Both the position numbers and the translations under genes were made by a program. From Acetobacterium wieringae (GTDB lineage Bacteria > Bacillota > Clostridia > Eubacteriales > Eubacteriaceae), in the NCBI RefSeq assembly GCF_001766835.1, contig NZ_LKEU01000030.1:1-64000 (forward strand): a stretch of 64,000 nt of DNA, in the 5' to 3' direction. Shown here piece after piece: positions 1-8,880 of this stretch. The notes below the pieces were generated by a model that saw only the letters and a list, made by a program, of their open reading frames with translations, had not been told where the DNA came from and did no database searches. Each line of letters starts with the position of its first letter. Within the stretch, counting starts at the first letter, position 1.

Positions 1-3000
1 TGGTGGTGAGCACCCGGACCCCCCGGGTCATTGAATCCCGCAAAACCAACCTGGAGCTGCTGCTTTCAAAACATATCGGCGACTGCGTCGCCCCCTGTAA
101 GCGGGCCTGTCCCGGCACCACCGACTGCCAGGGCTATGTCGGTTTAATCGCCAATGGCGAATTCGAAGAAGCCTTGAAGCTGATCAAAGAACAGCTGCCC
201 CTGCCCGGGGCCATTGGCCGGGTCTGTCCCCATCCCTGTGAAGATGCCTGCCGTCGCGGCGAGGTCGATCAACCGATTGCCATTGCCTGGCTCAAACGCT
301 TCGCCGCCGACTTTGATATGACCCATAACATGTTCATGCCCGAAATCAAGAACGCCACCGGTAAATCCATTGGCATCATCGGCGGCGGTCCCGGTGGACT
401 CACCGCCGCCTATTATCTGATCCAATCCGGTCACGCCGTCACCATTTATGACGCCATGCCCAAAATGGGTGGGATGCTCCGTTACGGGATTCCCGAATAC
501 CGCCTGCCCAAAGGGGTCGTTGACGAAGAAGTGGGACTGATCGAAGACATGGGGGTCGTCTTTAAAAACAATACCCGCATCGGCGTCGATCTCCCTTTTG
601 AGACCATCCGCAACACCCATGACGCCGTCTATGTGGCCCTGGGTGCCTGGACCAGTTCCGGCCTGAGATGTGACGGCATCGATGCCAAGGGCGTCATCGG
701 CGGGATTGAGCTGCTGCAGCAGGTGGCCAATAACGAACCGATTACCCTCGGCGAAAAAATCGCCATTGTCGGCGGCGGCAACACTGCCATGGACGCCTGC
801 CGGACTGCTATCCGGTTAGGTGCCAAGGAAGTCTACAACATCTACCGCCGCACCAAAGCCGAAATGCCGGCTGAGGAAATTGAAATCAGCGAAGCTGAAG
901 AAGAAGGGGTGATCTTCAAGAACCTGACCAACCCCATCGAAGTCATTAAGGGTGACGACGGCCAGATTGTCAAAATCCGGCTCCAGAAAATGGCCCTGGG
1001 TGAACCCGATGCCAGCGGCAGAAGAAGTCCAGTCCCCATCGAGGGCGAAGAAGAGATCCTTGATATCGATACCCTGATTCTGGCCATTGGCCAGGGCATC
1101 AACCCGGATGGCATCGGCACAGCGAAAACAGAAGAAAACAGTGATGACAACCGTCTGGCGCTGACCAAATGGAATACCGTGCTGGCCGACGAACAGACAT
1201 TTCGGACGAATCTGGATGGCGTGTTTGCCGGCGGCGACTGCATCAACAGTGGTGCCTCCATTGTCATTAAAGCCGTTGGTGATGCTAAAAAAGCCGTGCC
1301 CTTTATCGAAGGCTATTTAAACGGCGAAAGCATTGCCTACCACGAACCCTATTACGTCATAAGAGAAGCGGTCGATCAGGACTATCTCGAAAGCATCAAG
1401 AAAAACAAACGCCCGGCAATGACCCATTTAACCCCAGACGCCCGCAATGATAACTTCCTGGAAGTGGTGGAAGGCTATAATCCCCTTCAGGCCGTTGAAG
1501 AAGGCAAACGCTGTCTCGAATGTGGTTGTCAGGATTACTTTGAATGCAAGCTGGTATCCTATGCCAACGCGTATGAGGTTAAACCCGAACGCTTTAAGGG
1601 CAAGAACCCGGAAGCCAAGATTCAGGACGACCATCCCTTTGTGATCCGGGACAACAGCAAGTGCATCACCTGCGGCCTCTGTGTCCGGGTCTGCGACGAA
1701 ATCGTCGGCGCCGAGGCCCTCGGCCTGGTCGACCGCGGTTTTGAAACCATCGTCGAACCAGCCCTACGCCAACCCTTAAAAGACACCGGCTGCGTCAGCT
1801 GCGGGATGTGCATCTCGGTCTGTCCCACCGGTGCTTTAAGAGAAGGGCTCACCGGGATAAAACAGATTCCCCTCGATACCAAAAAGACCGAATCCACCTG
1901 CGGCTACTGTTCCGCCGGCTGCCAGATCGTTATCGAATCCAAGGGTGATACCATCATTAAAGCGATCCCCCGGTCAAACCATCAGGACCTCAACCAGGGC
2001 GTGATGTGCGGCCGCGGCCGCTTTGGCACCAACCTGGTCCAGTGGGGCGATCGCATCACCACCCCGCTGATCAGAAACAAAGCCGGCGAACTGGAAGAAG
2101 CCACCTGGTATGATGCCCTGGTGACCATTGCCAAAAAATCCCAAAGCATCGCCGCCCGCTATGGTGCTGAAGCTGTGAAGATGGGCATCTCACCCAAGTA
2201 TACCAATGAGGAAATTTATACCTTTGCCCGGCTGGCCGAAGTACTCCGGGCGGAAACCTTCAGCTTTTCCAACCGCAGTCACGGCGGAACAGCTGTCCTC
2301 CAGGGCGACTTTCAGATCCGGGACATGGAGGCGATTGTCAGCGCCGATACCATTCTGGTTCTGGGGATGCTGCCAGCGGACAATCCGATTGTCAAGTATA
2401 AGTTGATCCAGGCATCAAAAAATGGCGCAACAATCATGGCGATCAATCACCGCGAAAGTGGCTATGGTAAGCTGGGCCGGGAGTTTATCCTTGGTTGTGA
2501 CCAGTTGTCATTTTTAGGAGAAATTACCAAACATGTGCTGGAAAACAGCAAAGTCAAAAGAGATCTTGCAAATCTGGAGCTGCTGAAAACCTCGCTTTTT
2601 GATTTTGATATCTGCGAGGACGCCAGAGCAATCGGCGAAAGCCTAATCCAGGCCAAAAATCTGGTGATGGTTATCGGGGACAAGTACGTCACCGAAGAAG
2701 CGGCGGCAATGCTCGGCAATCTGCTGGCGCTGCTGGGTAAAGCCGACGGCAAACGCAGCGGGATTTTCCCGGTGGCAACTAAAAACAACAGTCTGGGCCT
2801 CAATTATCTGGGGGTGCAAAACACGGCCGCTGTTTTAAGCGAAGCAAAAGCGTTGCTCTTATTTGGCGAAGATCCCAGTACTGATTTAAGCCGATATGAT
2901 CTCCTGATGGTTCAGGATACCCACCTGACCCAGGCTGCTGAAAAAGCCGATGTGGTACTGCCGGCCCTGGCCTTCCCGGAAGTCAATGGCACCTTTGTCA

Positions 3001-3326
3001 ATACCGAAGGACGGTTGTTAAAAGTTAAAAAAGCCGTTGAGAATCCCTTGGAATTCAGCAACATTGAGATGGCCCAGGCGATTGCCGACATTCTTTCGGC
3101 AGATCTTGGTTTGGCCTGCCCGAAAAAAATAAGAAAAGCCATTGAAAAAGATCACCCGGCATTTCGGGAGGTGGAAGCAGGGGAGCTGTTAATGCATTTT
3201 GCAGCAGAGCAACCAGGCTTGGCGCTAACTCCCTATGTCGATGGTCGGCTGTTTACGGAACTGCCGGGTACCGATTATCTGATGAATACCGTTCAGGATG
3301 AATTGAACAAGTTCGTTAAAGCCTAA
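1..3326 (+). CDS. NuoG/GltD-type iron-sulfur flavoprotein oxidoreductase, 5'-truncated
   Basis: The reading frame is open at the window edge, so the true start lies upstream. The first residues look like the end of an N-terminal [2Fe-2S] domain, as in NuoG-like proteins. Visible domains follow in order. A cysteine-rich Fer4_20 domain has Cys at about 28, 32, 36, 42, 75, 79 and 83. A glutamate-synthase-small-subunit-like FAD/NAD(P)H module has GGGPGG near 127 and GGGNTAMDA near 260. Two ferredoxin-type [4Fe-4S] motifs (CITCGLC, CVSCGMC) lie near 557-600. A molybdopterin-oxidoreductase-type [4Fe-4S] domain (CGYCSAGC) starts near 635, followed by a degenerate molybdopterin-binding-like region with no obvious catalytic Cys/Sec. 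This architecture occurs in anaerobes as an electron-transfer subunit linking NAD(P)H, flavin and ferredoxin, often near formate dehydrogenase or hydrogenase genes. The partner enzyme is outside the window, so the exact reaction is unknown. Confidence 0.85.
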   Translation, partial: VVSTRTPRVIESRKTNLELLLSKHIGDCVAPCKRACPGTTDCQGYVGLIANGEFEEALKLIKEQLPLPGAIGRVCPHPCEDACRRGEVDQPIAIAWLKRFAADFDMTHNMFMPEIKNATGKSIGIIGGGPGGLTAAYYLIQSGHAVTIYDAMPKMGGMLRYGIPEYRLPKGVVDEEVGLIEDMGVVFKNNTRIGVDLPFETIRNTHDAVYVALGAWTSSGLRCDGIDAKGVIGGIELLQQVANNEPITLGEKIAIVGGGNTAMDACRTAIRLGAKEVYNIYRRTKAEMPAEEIEISEAEEEGVIFKNLTNPIEVIKGDDGQIVKIRLQKMALGEPDASGRRSPVPIEGEEEILDIDTLILAIGQGINPDGIGTAKTEENSDDNRLALTKWNTVLADEQTFRTNLDGVFAGGDCINSGASIVIKAVGDAKKAVPFIEGYLNGESIAYHEPYYVIREAVDQDYLESIKKNKRPAMTHLTPDARNDNFLEVVEGYNPLQAVEEGKRCLECGCQDYFECKLVSYANAYEVKPERFKGKNPEAKIQDDHPFVIRDNSKCITCGLCVRVCDEIVGAEALGLVDRGFETIVEPALRQPLKDTGCVSCGMCISVCPTGALREGLTGIKQIPLDTKKTESTCGYCSAGCQIVIESKGDTIIKAIPRSNHQDLNQGVMCGRGRFGTNLVQWGDRITTPLIRNKAGELEEATWYDALVTIAKKSQSIAARYGAEAVKMGISPKYTNEEIYTFARLAEVLRAETFSFSNRSHGGTAVLQGDFQIRDMEAIVSADTILVLGMLPADNPIVKYKLIQASKNGATIMAINHRESGYGKLGREFILGCDQLSFLGEITKHVLENSKVKRDLANLELLKTSLFDFDICEDARAIGESLIQAKNLVMVIGDKYVTEEAAAMLGNLLALLGKADGKRSGIFPVATKNNSLGLNYLGVQNTAAVLSEAKALLLFGEDPSTDLSRYDLLMVQDTHLTQAAEKADVVLPALAFPEVNGTFVNTEGRLLKVKKAVENPLEFSNIEMAQAIADILSADLGLACPKKIRKAIEKDHPAFREVEAGELLMHFAAEQPGLALTPYVDGRLFTELPGTDYLMNTVQDELNKFVKA

Positions 3327-3367
3327 AAAATTTAAATTTAAATCTAAAAAAAAAGTTTAAAAGAAAT

Positions 3368-3410
3368 TTCCTGATTGATACATAGGTGATCAATCAGGAA
3401 TATCTTTGTT
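3368..3410 (+). terminator. stem-loop terminator after the redox gene
   Basis: A perfect 12-bp stem (TTCCTGATTGAT, 9-nt loop, ATCAATCAGGAA) starts about 40 nt after the stop codon. It is followed by a moderately T-rich stretch rather than a clean T-run. It is the likely transcript end of the redox gene. Confidence 0.6.
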
Positions 3411-3458
3411 AAGAGAAAAATAAAAACAATAGTAACAATTGATGTGGCAGGTCATGCA

Positions 3459-3491
3459 CGATGTAATGATCTAAAGCCGATTATTACATCG
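3459..3491. repeat. inverted repeat, CGATGTAAT / ATTACATCG
   Basis: A perfect 9-bp inverted repeat with a 15-nt loop lies between the two terminator-like hairpins. No T-run follows. It could be an operator or part of a 3' UTR structure. Nothing else in 3401-3540 looks coding. Confidence 0.35.
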
Positions 3492-3540
3492 TATTACATT
3501 TGATCGTTTCATTAAATAAGCTAAACTAATTTTAAAACTT

Positions 3541-3600
3541 AAAAAAACTCTGTCTCGAAAAAATCAGGATGATCTGATTTCAATCGAGATAGAGTTTTTA
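3541..3600 (-). terminator. bidirectional intrinsic terminator
   Basis: A long hairpin pairs AAAAACTCTGTCTCGA with TCGAGATAGAGTTTTT (16 bp, one G-U). An inner AATCAG/CTGATT stem lies in the loop. A-runs and T-runs on both flanks make it work in either direction. It most likely ends the minus-strand MFS transcript. Confidence 0.75.
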
Positions 3601-3633
3601 AAAATTAACGTTTATAGACTAGCGATTATTCAC

Positions 3634-4857
3634 TTATGCCTGTGGTGATAGCTCAGGTTCTGAAATAATTTCAGATTTCTTTGAGCAAAGTTCTGGCAGC
3701 AGGAAAACGAGCACTGCGACGATTGCCATGCAGCCACCAGCCAGGATAAAAAAAAGCTTCATATCAGAACCGGCGATGGGTGTAATAATAAATGTTGGGA
3801 TTAAAACGCCACCCATTAATTGCAAGGTTGCGGTAAAACCACCGGCGGTACCGGCGTATACTGGTCCGATTTCAGGAAGCTGAATAGGAATTGTCATTAA
3901 CAAAGGAATCTGGCCAGCCAGAGCAGCACCCGTTAAAAACAGGCTGATGCCCAAAAGAAAACCAGCCGGGGCACTCCAGGCCAGAGCTGCACCGAGGGCA
4001 GAAACCATGGCCAGGATCAATAAAACGGGTTTCATTTTACCGACTTTGCTGACGATTAGGGGTGAAATCAGACAACCAACCAAACTGCCAATCAGCATAA
4101 TTGAACCATAGCCGCCAGCGGCAACGGCATCAATACCGCGACCAACCAGCGCCGTTGGTAAAAAGGAACTGATGGCAATATTACAGGCGACAATTCCCAT
4201 GAGACAAAATCCAACAATCCAGACCGGGCGACTTTTTGCGACCACCTTAACGGCCATTCCCAAAGTCGCCGTTTCAAAAGCTGAATCGCTGGATGCTGTT
4301 TGTTCGGGATTTTTAACCACTAGCAGCCAGAGAATCGTTCCGACAACACTAATGATTGCTGCAAAAATAAATGCACTGGTAATACTTGGGAAAAAGGCGG
4401 TTGTTCCCATCCCCAGGGTCATCGCCAAGGTTGATGATGCCAGCAGGATACTCATCATTGAGCTGATTTTTTCTGCAGGAAAATAGCTGCCGATGATTTT
4501 TGCGCCGTTTGCATTTAAGAAAGCAGCACCAAATCCAGTTAAGATCATATAAATCAATAGCGTGTTTGAATCAGTGGCAGTGACTCGTAAACAAGTCCCA
4601 ATAGCTGTAACAACTAATGCGATGCCGATAACTTTCTTGATGCCAAATTTATCAACCATTAAACCGGCAATCAGACTGAATAAAATGGCTGGAATCATTG
4701 GGGCTGAAAATAAGCTGCTGAATTGGCTCATTGATAAATTGAATTGTTCAATTAATTGCGGTGCCAGGGGGGATAACTGATATTGGGTATAGCTTGGTGA
4801 AAATAATGCCAGACAGGCAATCGCCAGAACGATCCAGGAATAGTTTTTGTTTTTCAT
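3634..4857 (-). CDS. MFS transporter (CynX/OFA-like)
   Basis: A 407-residue hydrophobic protein with the length and about 12 membrane segments of a major facilitator carrier. Family-typical features are the loop-2/3 motif GLMVDKFGIKKV near residues 65-76 and a charged central loop near 185-205. An AAGGAG Shine-Dalgarno eight bases before the ATG supports the start. It lies downstream of the flavin oxidoreductase gene on the same strand, about 100 nt away, and that gap holds a strong hairpin. The pairing suggests uptake or export of the oxidoreductase substrate or product, probably an organic anion. That substrate is inference; the sequence gives only the fold. Confidence 0.8.
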   Translation of the reverse strand: MKNKNYSWIVLAIACLALFSPSYTQYQLSPLAPQLIEQFNLSMSQFSSLFSAPMIPAILFSLIAGLMVDKFGIKKVIGIALVVTAIGTCLRVTATDSNTLLIYMILTGFGAAFLNANGAKIIGSYFPAEKISSMMSILLASSTLAMTLGMGTTAFFPSITSAFIFAAIISVVGTILWLLVVKNPEQTASSDSAFETATLGMAVKVVAKSRPVWIVGFCLMGIVACNIAISSFLPTALVGRGIDAVAAGGYGSIMLIGSLVGCLISPLIVSKVGKMKPVLLILAMVSALGAALAWSAPAGFLLGISLFLTGAALAGQIPLLMTIPIQLPEIGPVYAGTAGGFTATLQLMGGVLIPTFIITPIAGSDMKLFFILAGGCMAIVAVLVFLLPELCSKKSEIISEPELSPQA

Positions 4858-4877
4858 GTGTTGATCTCCTTAATGAA

Positions 4878-4911
4878 TGGCACGAACAATACCGGAGTAT
4901 TGTTTGTGCCA
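4878..4911 (-). repeat. 15-bp intercistronic hairpin
   Basis: TGGCACGAACAATAC and GTATTGTTTGTGCCA form a 15-bp stem (one G-U) around a 4-nt loop, between the flavin oxidoreductase stop and the MFS Shine-Dalgarno. The minus strand has no T-run after it, so it may act as an mRNA-processing or stabilising element, or as a palindromic operator, rather than a full terminator. Confidence 0.5.
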
Positions 4912-4960
4912 TCTTAATAAAATTGTCAAAAATTGAATGTGCAATCAGGGGTTAATCGGT

Positions 4961-6979
4961 TTAATAACGGCCAATATCACAGGCCACCTGATGAGCGGCC
5001 GAGGTGGCATCGTAAATATTTTTCGGGGTGACGCAGTCGCCAATCTGATAAAATTCTGGGGCACATGTCGAAAGAGCCAGAGCATCTTCCCGGAGCGGTT
5101 TCTGTCCGATAGCATAGATAACCGTATCGGCAGGGATAGTGCGGACGCCGTCAGCATCTTCTACAGTCAGTCCAGTATCAGTGATTTCCAGAGCTTTGGT
5201 GGAAACGCAAAGCTTGATATTGGGGTGACGGGTCAGTTCATCGCCCAGCGCCACACCGTGAACCAGTGGGAAGCCGCCGGGTAATTCCATTAAGCCGCCC
5301 ATCCGGTTGGAGGTGCCTTCAACCGGAGGTGGAGTGGCAATGGTGCCGGGTGCCATTTCGACAATGGTGATGTCACGGCCCAGGCTTGACAGGAAGATTG
5401 CCAGCTCCAGACCAACCAGTCCGCCACCCATAATGACGGCATGCTGGCCGACTTGTTCGGGATGATAATACACTTCTTCGGCGCCGACGGCTTTGGGGCT
5501 GTCGATGCCTTTGATATTGGGAACCAGCGGCCGGGCGCCCATGGCGGCAATGATCACGTCGGGATGGAAGGATTCGGCCAGTTCCGGGGTGATGGCGGTA
5601 TTAAAATGGACTTCAATGGCAGATCGGGATACTTTTAACGCCTGGCGTTTAAGATAGGTGTCCAGATTTGATTTAAAAGGGATTTTTTCCTCACAGAGCA
5701 GCGCCCCGCCCAGACGATCGGTTTTTTCGCAGAGAATCACCCGGTGTCCCTGTTTGGATGCCGTCAGCGCTGCCTGCATCCCGCCGACACCGCCGCCGGC
5801 AACCAACACCGTCTTTTTATGAGCCGGTAATGGGGCTGTCAGACTGGCTTGCTCCCGGCCAATTTCGGGATTAGTGGCACAGTAGAAAACGCCGTCGATG
5901 GTGCTGTTGGAGAAGCAGTAAAAACAGCGCAGGCAGGGGTTGATCTCATCGGCTCGTCCCAGTCGGGCCTTGATTGGCAGATCGGGATCAGCCAGGGTTT
6001 GACGGCCCAGATTGACGACGTCCACCTGGCCGGAGGCAATCAGCTCTTCCATCATTTCGGGATCAGTCAGGGCACCAACCGTGCCAACCGGGGTTTCGAC
6101 GTGCTTTTTAATTTCAGCGGCATAGGAGGTATTGCAGCCATCTGGCAAAAACATGGTGGGATGGGTTTTCATAGCTGCCGAATCGATTTCATGATGACCC
6201 ACTGAAACATGAATCATTTCAACTTTACCATCTAATAGCTTAGCAATTTTAATTCCTTCATCCAGATCGTAACCATCTGGCAGACATTCGGTGGCACTCA
6301 TTCTAAATTCGATGGGCATATCCGGGCCGACCCGCTTACGAATGGCTTCGATAACAGCCAGTGGAAAACGCATCCGGTTTTCTACTGAACCGCCCCACTT
6401 GTCAGTCCGTTTGTTGTCCCGAGGTGAGAGGAACTGATGCATCTGCCAGCCGTGACCGCCGTGGAGGGTGATCATGTTGTAGCCGCACTGACGGGCAAAG
6501 GAAGCCGCGTCGCAGTATTTTTGAATCATCGCATCAATCTGCTCATCCTGCATGGCGCGGATTTCCACCCCATCCTCGCGAATCCCGTCAATCGTGCCGT
6601 AAATAAAGCCGGGATTGACCGGCATTAAACCCAGGTTGGCATTTTGGCCGGCATGGCAAAGTTCAATACCGGCCACGGCACCATGGCGGGTAATGGCAGT
6701 ACTGACTCGGGTCATGTTGACCTTTCCAAGGATATCGTTGCCCCGCATTTGAAAGGGGTGGCTGCGGCCATATTCACCGTCGATGATCATGTCGCCGACA
6801 CAGACCGAAGCAAATCCGCCCAGAGCTTTTCGCTCATAAAAATAGGCGGCTTCTTCGGTTAAAAACCGGTCGCTGGTTAAACCGGGATAATCCTGGGGGG
6901 CAGAAAAGATCCGGTTTTTGAGAAGTGTTTTACCCAGTTTGATGGGCTCAAACAAATGTTTATACTTTAATTCTGGCAT
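4961..6979 (-). CDS. NADH:flavin oxidoreductase / 2-enoate reductase family (FMN, [4Fe-4S], FAD)
   Basis: A 672-residue protein of the old-yellow-enzyme/2,4-dienoyl-CoA-reductase type. The N-terminal TIM barrel (about 1-340) binds FMN and carries the family hallmark HGGHGWQMHQFLSPRDN near 173-189. Four cysteines in CX2CX2CX11C spacing (about 349, 352, 355, 367) would hold the [4Fe-4S] cluster. The C-terminal half has two dinucleotide-binding GxGxxG motifs (near 394 and 515) for FAD and NAD(P)H. Such enzymes reduce C=C bonds of enoates, enoyl-CoAs or steroid/bile-acid intermediates. I chose the ATG at 6979 because an AAGGAG lies nine bases upstream; an in-frame TTG at 6997 overlaps that site. 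It neighbours an MFS carrier and a divergent PucR-type regulator, so it is probably substrate-induced. The substrate is unknown. Confidence 0.85.
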   Translation of the reverse strand: MPELKYKHLFEPIKLGKTLLKNRIFSAPQDYPGLTSDRFLTEEAAYFYERKALGGFASVCVGDMIIDGEYGRSHPFQMRGNDILGKVNMTRVSTAITRHGAVAGIELCHAGQNANLGLMPVNPGFIYGTIDGIREDGVEIRAMQDEQIDAMIQKYCDAASFARQCGYNMITLHGGHGWQMHQFLSPRDNKRTDKWGGSVENRMRFPLAVIEAIRKRVGPDMPIEFRMSATECLPDGYDLDEGIKIAKLLDGKVEMIHVSVGHHEIDSAAMKTHPTMFLPDGCNTSYAAEIKKHVETPVGTVGALTDPEMMEELIASGQVDVVNLGRQTLADPDLPIKARLGRADEINPCLRCFYCFSNSTIDGVFYCATNPEIGREQASLTAPLPAHKKTVLVAGGGVGGMQAALTASKQGHRVILCEKTDRLGGALLCEEKIPFKSNLDTYLKRQALKVSRSAIEVHFNTAITPELAESFHPDVIIAAMGARPLVPNIKGIDSPKAVGAEEVYYHPEQVGQHAVIMGGGLVGLELAIFLSSLGRDITIVEMAPGTIATPPPVEGTSNRMGGLMELPGGFPLVHGVALGDELTRHPNIKLCVSTKALEITDTGLTVEDADGVRTIPADTVIYAIGQKPLREDALALSTCAPEFYQIGDCVTPKNIYDATSAAHQVACDIGRY

Positions 6980-7162
6980 AATGACAATCTCCTTCAATTT
7001 TTATAGATAACTAAATTTTATAACAAGAACGTCATCGCAGCATCACACCAATGGCTGAAAATGCGGGCCGGAATTTCGACAATTACTTAAATGTTAAAAA
7101 ATTAAAAACATGATAAAATAAAATAGATTAAAGATTTAAGAAAATACAAAGGAAGAACAAAA

Positions 7163-8728
7163 ATGAAAATCAAAATTCCCATGATTCTGGATCAATTAAA
7201 TGACGATAACTTTGAGTACGTTGAGGGTGCCGCTGGCGATCAGCTGGGGTTTTCCAGCGTCCGGTTGCTCAAATCCTCGGAACAGGGGTATAAGAAAGAG
7301 GTCTTATATCTGGGATCAGCAGCCGTAATGCAACAGATTGATTCGCGTCATCTGCCATCCCAACTGATTTGCCTGGCCGATTCGTCCCTTCAGTTTGAAA
7401 ATAACAAGGTTCATAACATTGATCTGGCGCTGATCCATTCAGATTGTGATATTGAGGTATTATTGGAAAAAATCGCCGACATCATCAGCGAATATCACCA
7501 GATCTATACTGAAATGATCAGGCGGATCACCGACAACAGAGGGTTGGCTGAAATCATCAACGCGATGACTCCGATTCTCGGCAATCCGCTTTATGTGGCC
7601 GATGCAGATTTTAAGGTGTTGGCCCGAACCGACTGCGTCCTGGAGCAGCCGGATCAGTGGCGGCATATTGTTGAAAATGGCATTGAGGACGGTTATATTT
7701 CCAGCTCAGTCAATGATTTTTATTATATGAAAGACCTGGTACAAAAAACAGAGCATCAGCATGAACCGGTTTTCTTTTCTGGCAATGCGCTTTATCCGCA
7801 CTCCTTTTGCACCATGAATTTAGCCAGCCGCAATAAAAAAATAGGTCTGGTGACCGTTTTTGAAACCGAGCGCCCGTTTTCAATCGGCACAAAAGCAACC
7901 ATTGAATTTTTCAGTGACCTCCTGATCATGGAAATACAGAAAAATCTGACCTTAATCAGCAATGAAGGGGTCAAACTGGGCTACCTGTTTGCCGAAATTC
8001 TAACCGGTAATCATCATTCCGAAAATGAGCTGAGAAAAGTCGTCAATTACGTCGATATTGCCTTTCCGGAAAAGTTTTTTATCGTGGCTTTGAAATCCCG
8101 GCATGATAAGCGCAACCGCTATGAGATGACGTTTTTAAGGAAAAAAATCATCAGTCTGGTCAAAAACACCATTTGTATTATTCATCAGAATAATATTGTC
8201 ATGCTGGCCAACGAAAGCAGCAGCCAGTTTAGCGGACAGGGTTTGTCCGAAATTGAAAAATGGCTCCAGGATACACAACTAGTTCTTGGAATCAGTGATG
8301 ACGGCTCTGATATTAAACAGATCCGAAAATCATATCAGGAAGCACTGACGGCAATCGAATTGGGACTGAAATCGGAACGGGAGGATGTGATCTTTTTATA
8401 TGACCGTTACCGCTTTGTCCATTTGATGGATGTGCTGGCGAATCTGGAAAACAGTGAGGCGCTTGGTCATCCCGCCCTTGCTAGACTGCAGCGGTATGAT
8501 CAAAAAAAAGGTGCCAATCTGTTGGAAACCCTTTACTGTTATATGAAAAACGGTCGTTCCCAGGCCCAGACCGCCAAAGAATTGCATCTGCATCGCAGCT
8601 CCCTGCAATATCGGTTGACGAAAATGGAAGAAGTTATGGGTGTGAAGTTGAATCATTATCAGACCTTTTTACATCTGCAGCTGACCTATGAGATGATGAA
8701 GCAGTTAAGCGTTGCTAAAATAGAGTAA
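7163..8728 (+). CDS. PucR/CdaR-family transcriptional regulator
   Basis: 521 residues. The C-terminal 60 residues match the PucR-type helix-turn-helix (NGRSQAQTAKELHLHRSS, then QYRLTKMEEVMG). A GGDEF-like CdaR middle domain and an N-terminal PucR-like ligand-sensing region are likely, but I cannot show them residue by residue. The start has AAAGGAAG seven bases upstream. It is transcribed divergently from the flavin oxidoreductase across a 183-nt AT-rich gap, the classic arrangement for a local activator controlling the oxidoreductase-MFS pair and perhaps itself. Family members respond to purine catabolites, glycerate or aromatic compounds; the ligand here is unknown. Confidence 0.8.
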   Translation: MKIKIPMILDQLNDDNFEYVEGAAGDQLGFSSVRLLKSSEQGYKKEVLYLGSAAVMQQIDSRHLPSQLICLADSSLQFENNKVHNIDLALIHSDCDIEVLLEKIADIISEYHQIYTEMIRRITDNRGLAEIINAMTPILGNPLYVADADFKVLARTDCVLEQPDQWRHIVENGIEDGYISSSVNDFYYMKDLVQKTEHQHEPVFFSGNALYPHSFCTMNLASRNKKIGLVTVFETERPFSIGTKATIEFFSDLLIMEIQKNLTLISNEGVKLGYLFAEILTGNHHSENELRKVVNYVDIAFPEKFFIVALKSRHDKRNRYEMTFLRKKIISLVKNTICIIHQNNIVMLANESSSQFSGQGLSEIEKWLQDTQLVLGISDDGSDIKQIRKSYQEALTAIELGLKSEREDVIFLYDRYRFVHLMDVLANLENSEALGHPALARLQRYDQKKGANLLETLYCYMKNGRSQAQTAKELHLHRSSLQYRLTKMEEVMGVKLNHYQTFLHLQLTYEMMKQLSVAKIE

Positions 8729-8746
8729 ATGACACAATAATAAAAC

Positions 8747-8775
8747 TTGTACATTGTTTAATTTTAGTTTATAAT
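8747..8775 (+). promoter_or_regulatory. sigma-A promoter of the helicase leader
   Basis: TTGTAC, a 17-nt spacer and TATAAT lie 18 nt after the regulator stop. The predicted start near 8782 is about 100 nt before the helicase start codon. Confidence 0.6.
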
Positions 8776-8795
8776 TAAACGTCAAGTAATAAACC

Positions 8796-8835
8796 AGCTG
8801 TATCTTCTGTGAATTCCCAGTGGATACAGCTTTTT
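8796..8835 (+). terminator. leader terminator/attenuator upstream of the RNA helicase
   Basis: AGCTGTATC and GATACAGCT form a 9-bp stem with an 18-nt loop, followed directly by TTTTT. It sits about 15 nt downstream of the predicted transcription start and 45 nt before the helicase start. It could be a premature terminator controlling the helicase, or the end of a very short RNA. Confidence 0.55.
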
Positions 8836-8880
8836 AAATGGATTAAAATAAGTTTATAATAAAAAAGAAAGCAGAAAAAA

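Noticed and set aside
144..3142. Several long open frames opposite the redox gene
   Set aside because: They lie antisense to a clearly conserved coding sequence, lack ribosome sites and have compositions expected from mirrored GC-rich codons.
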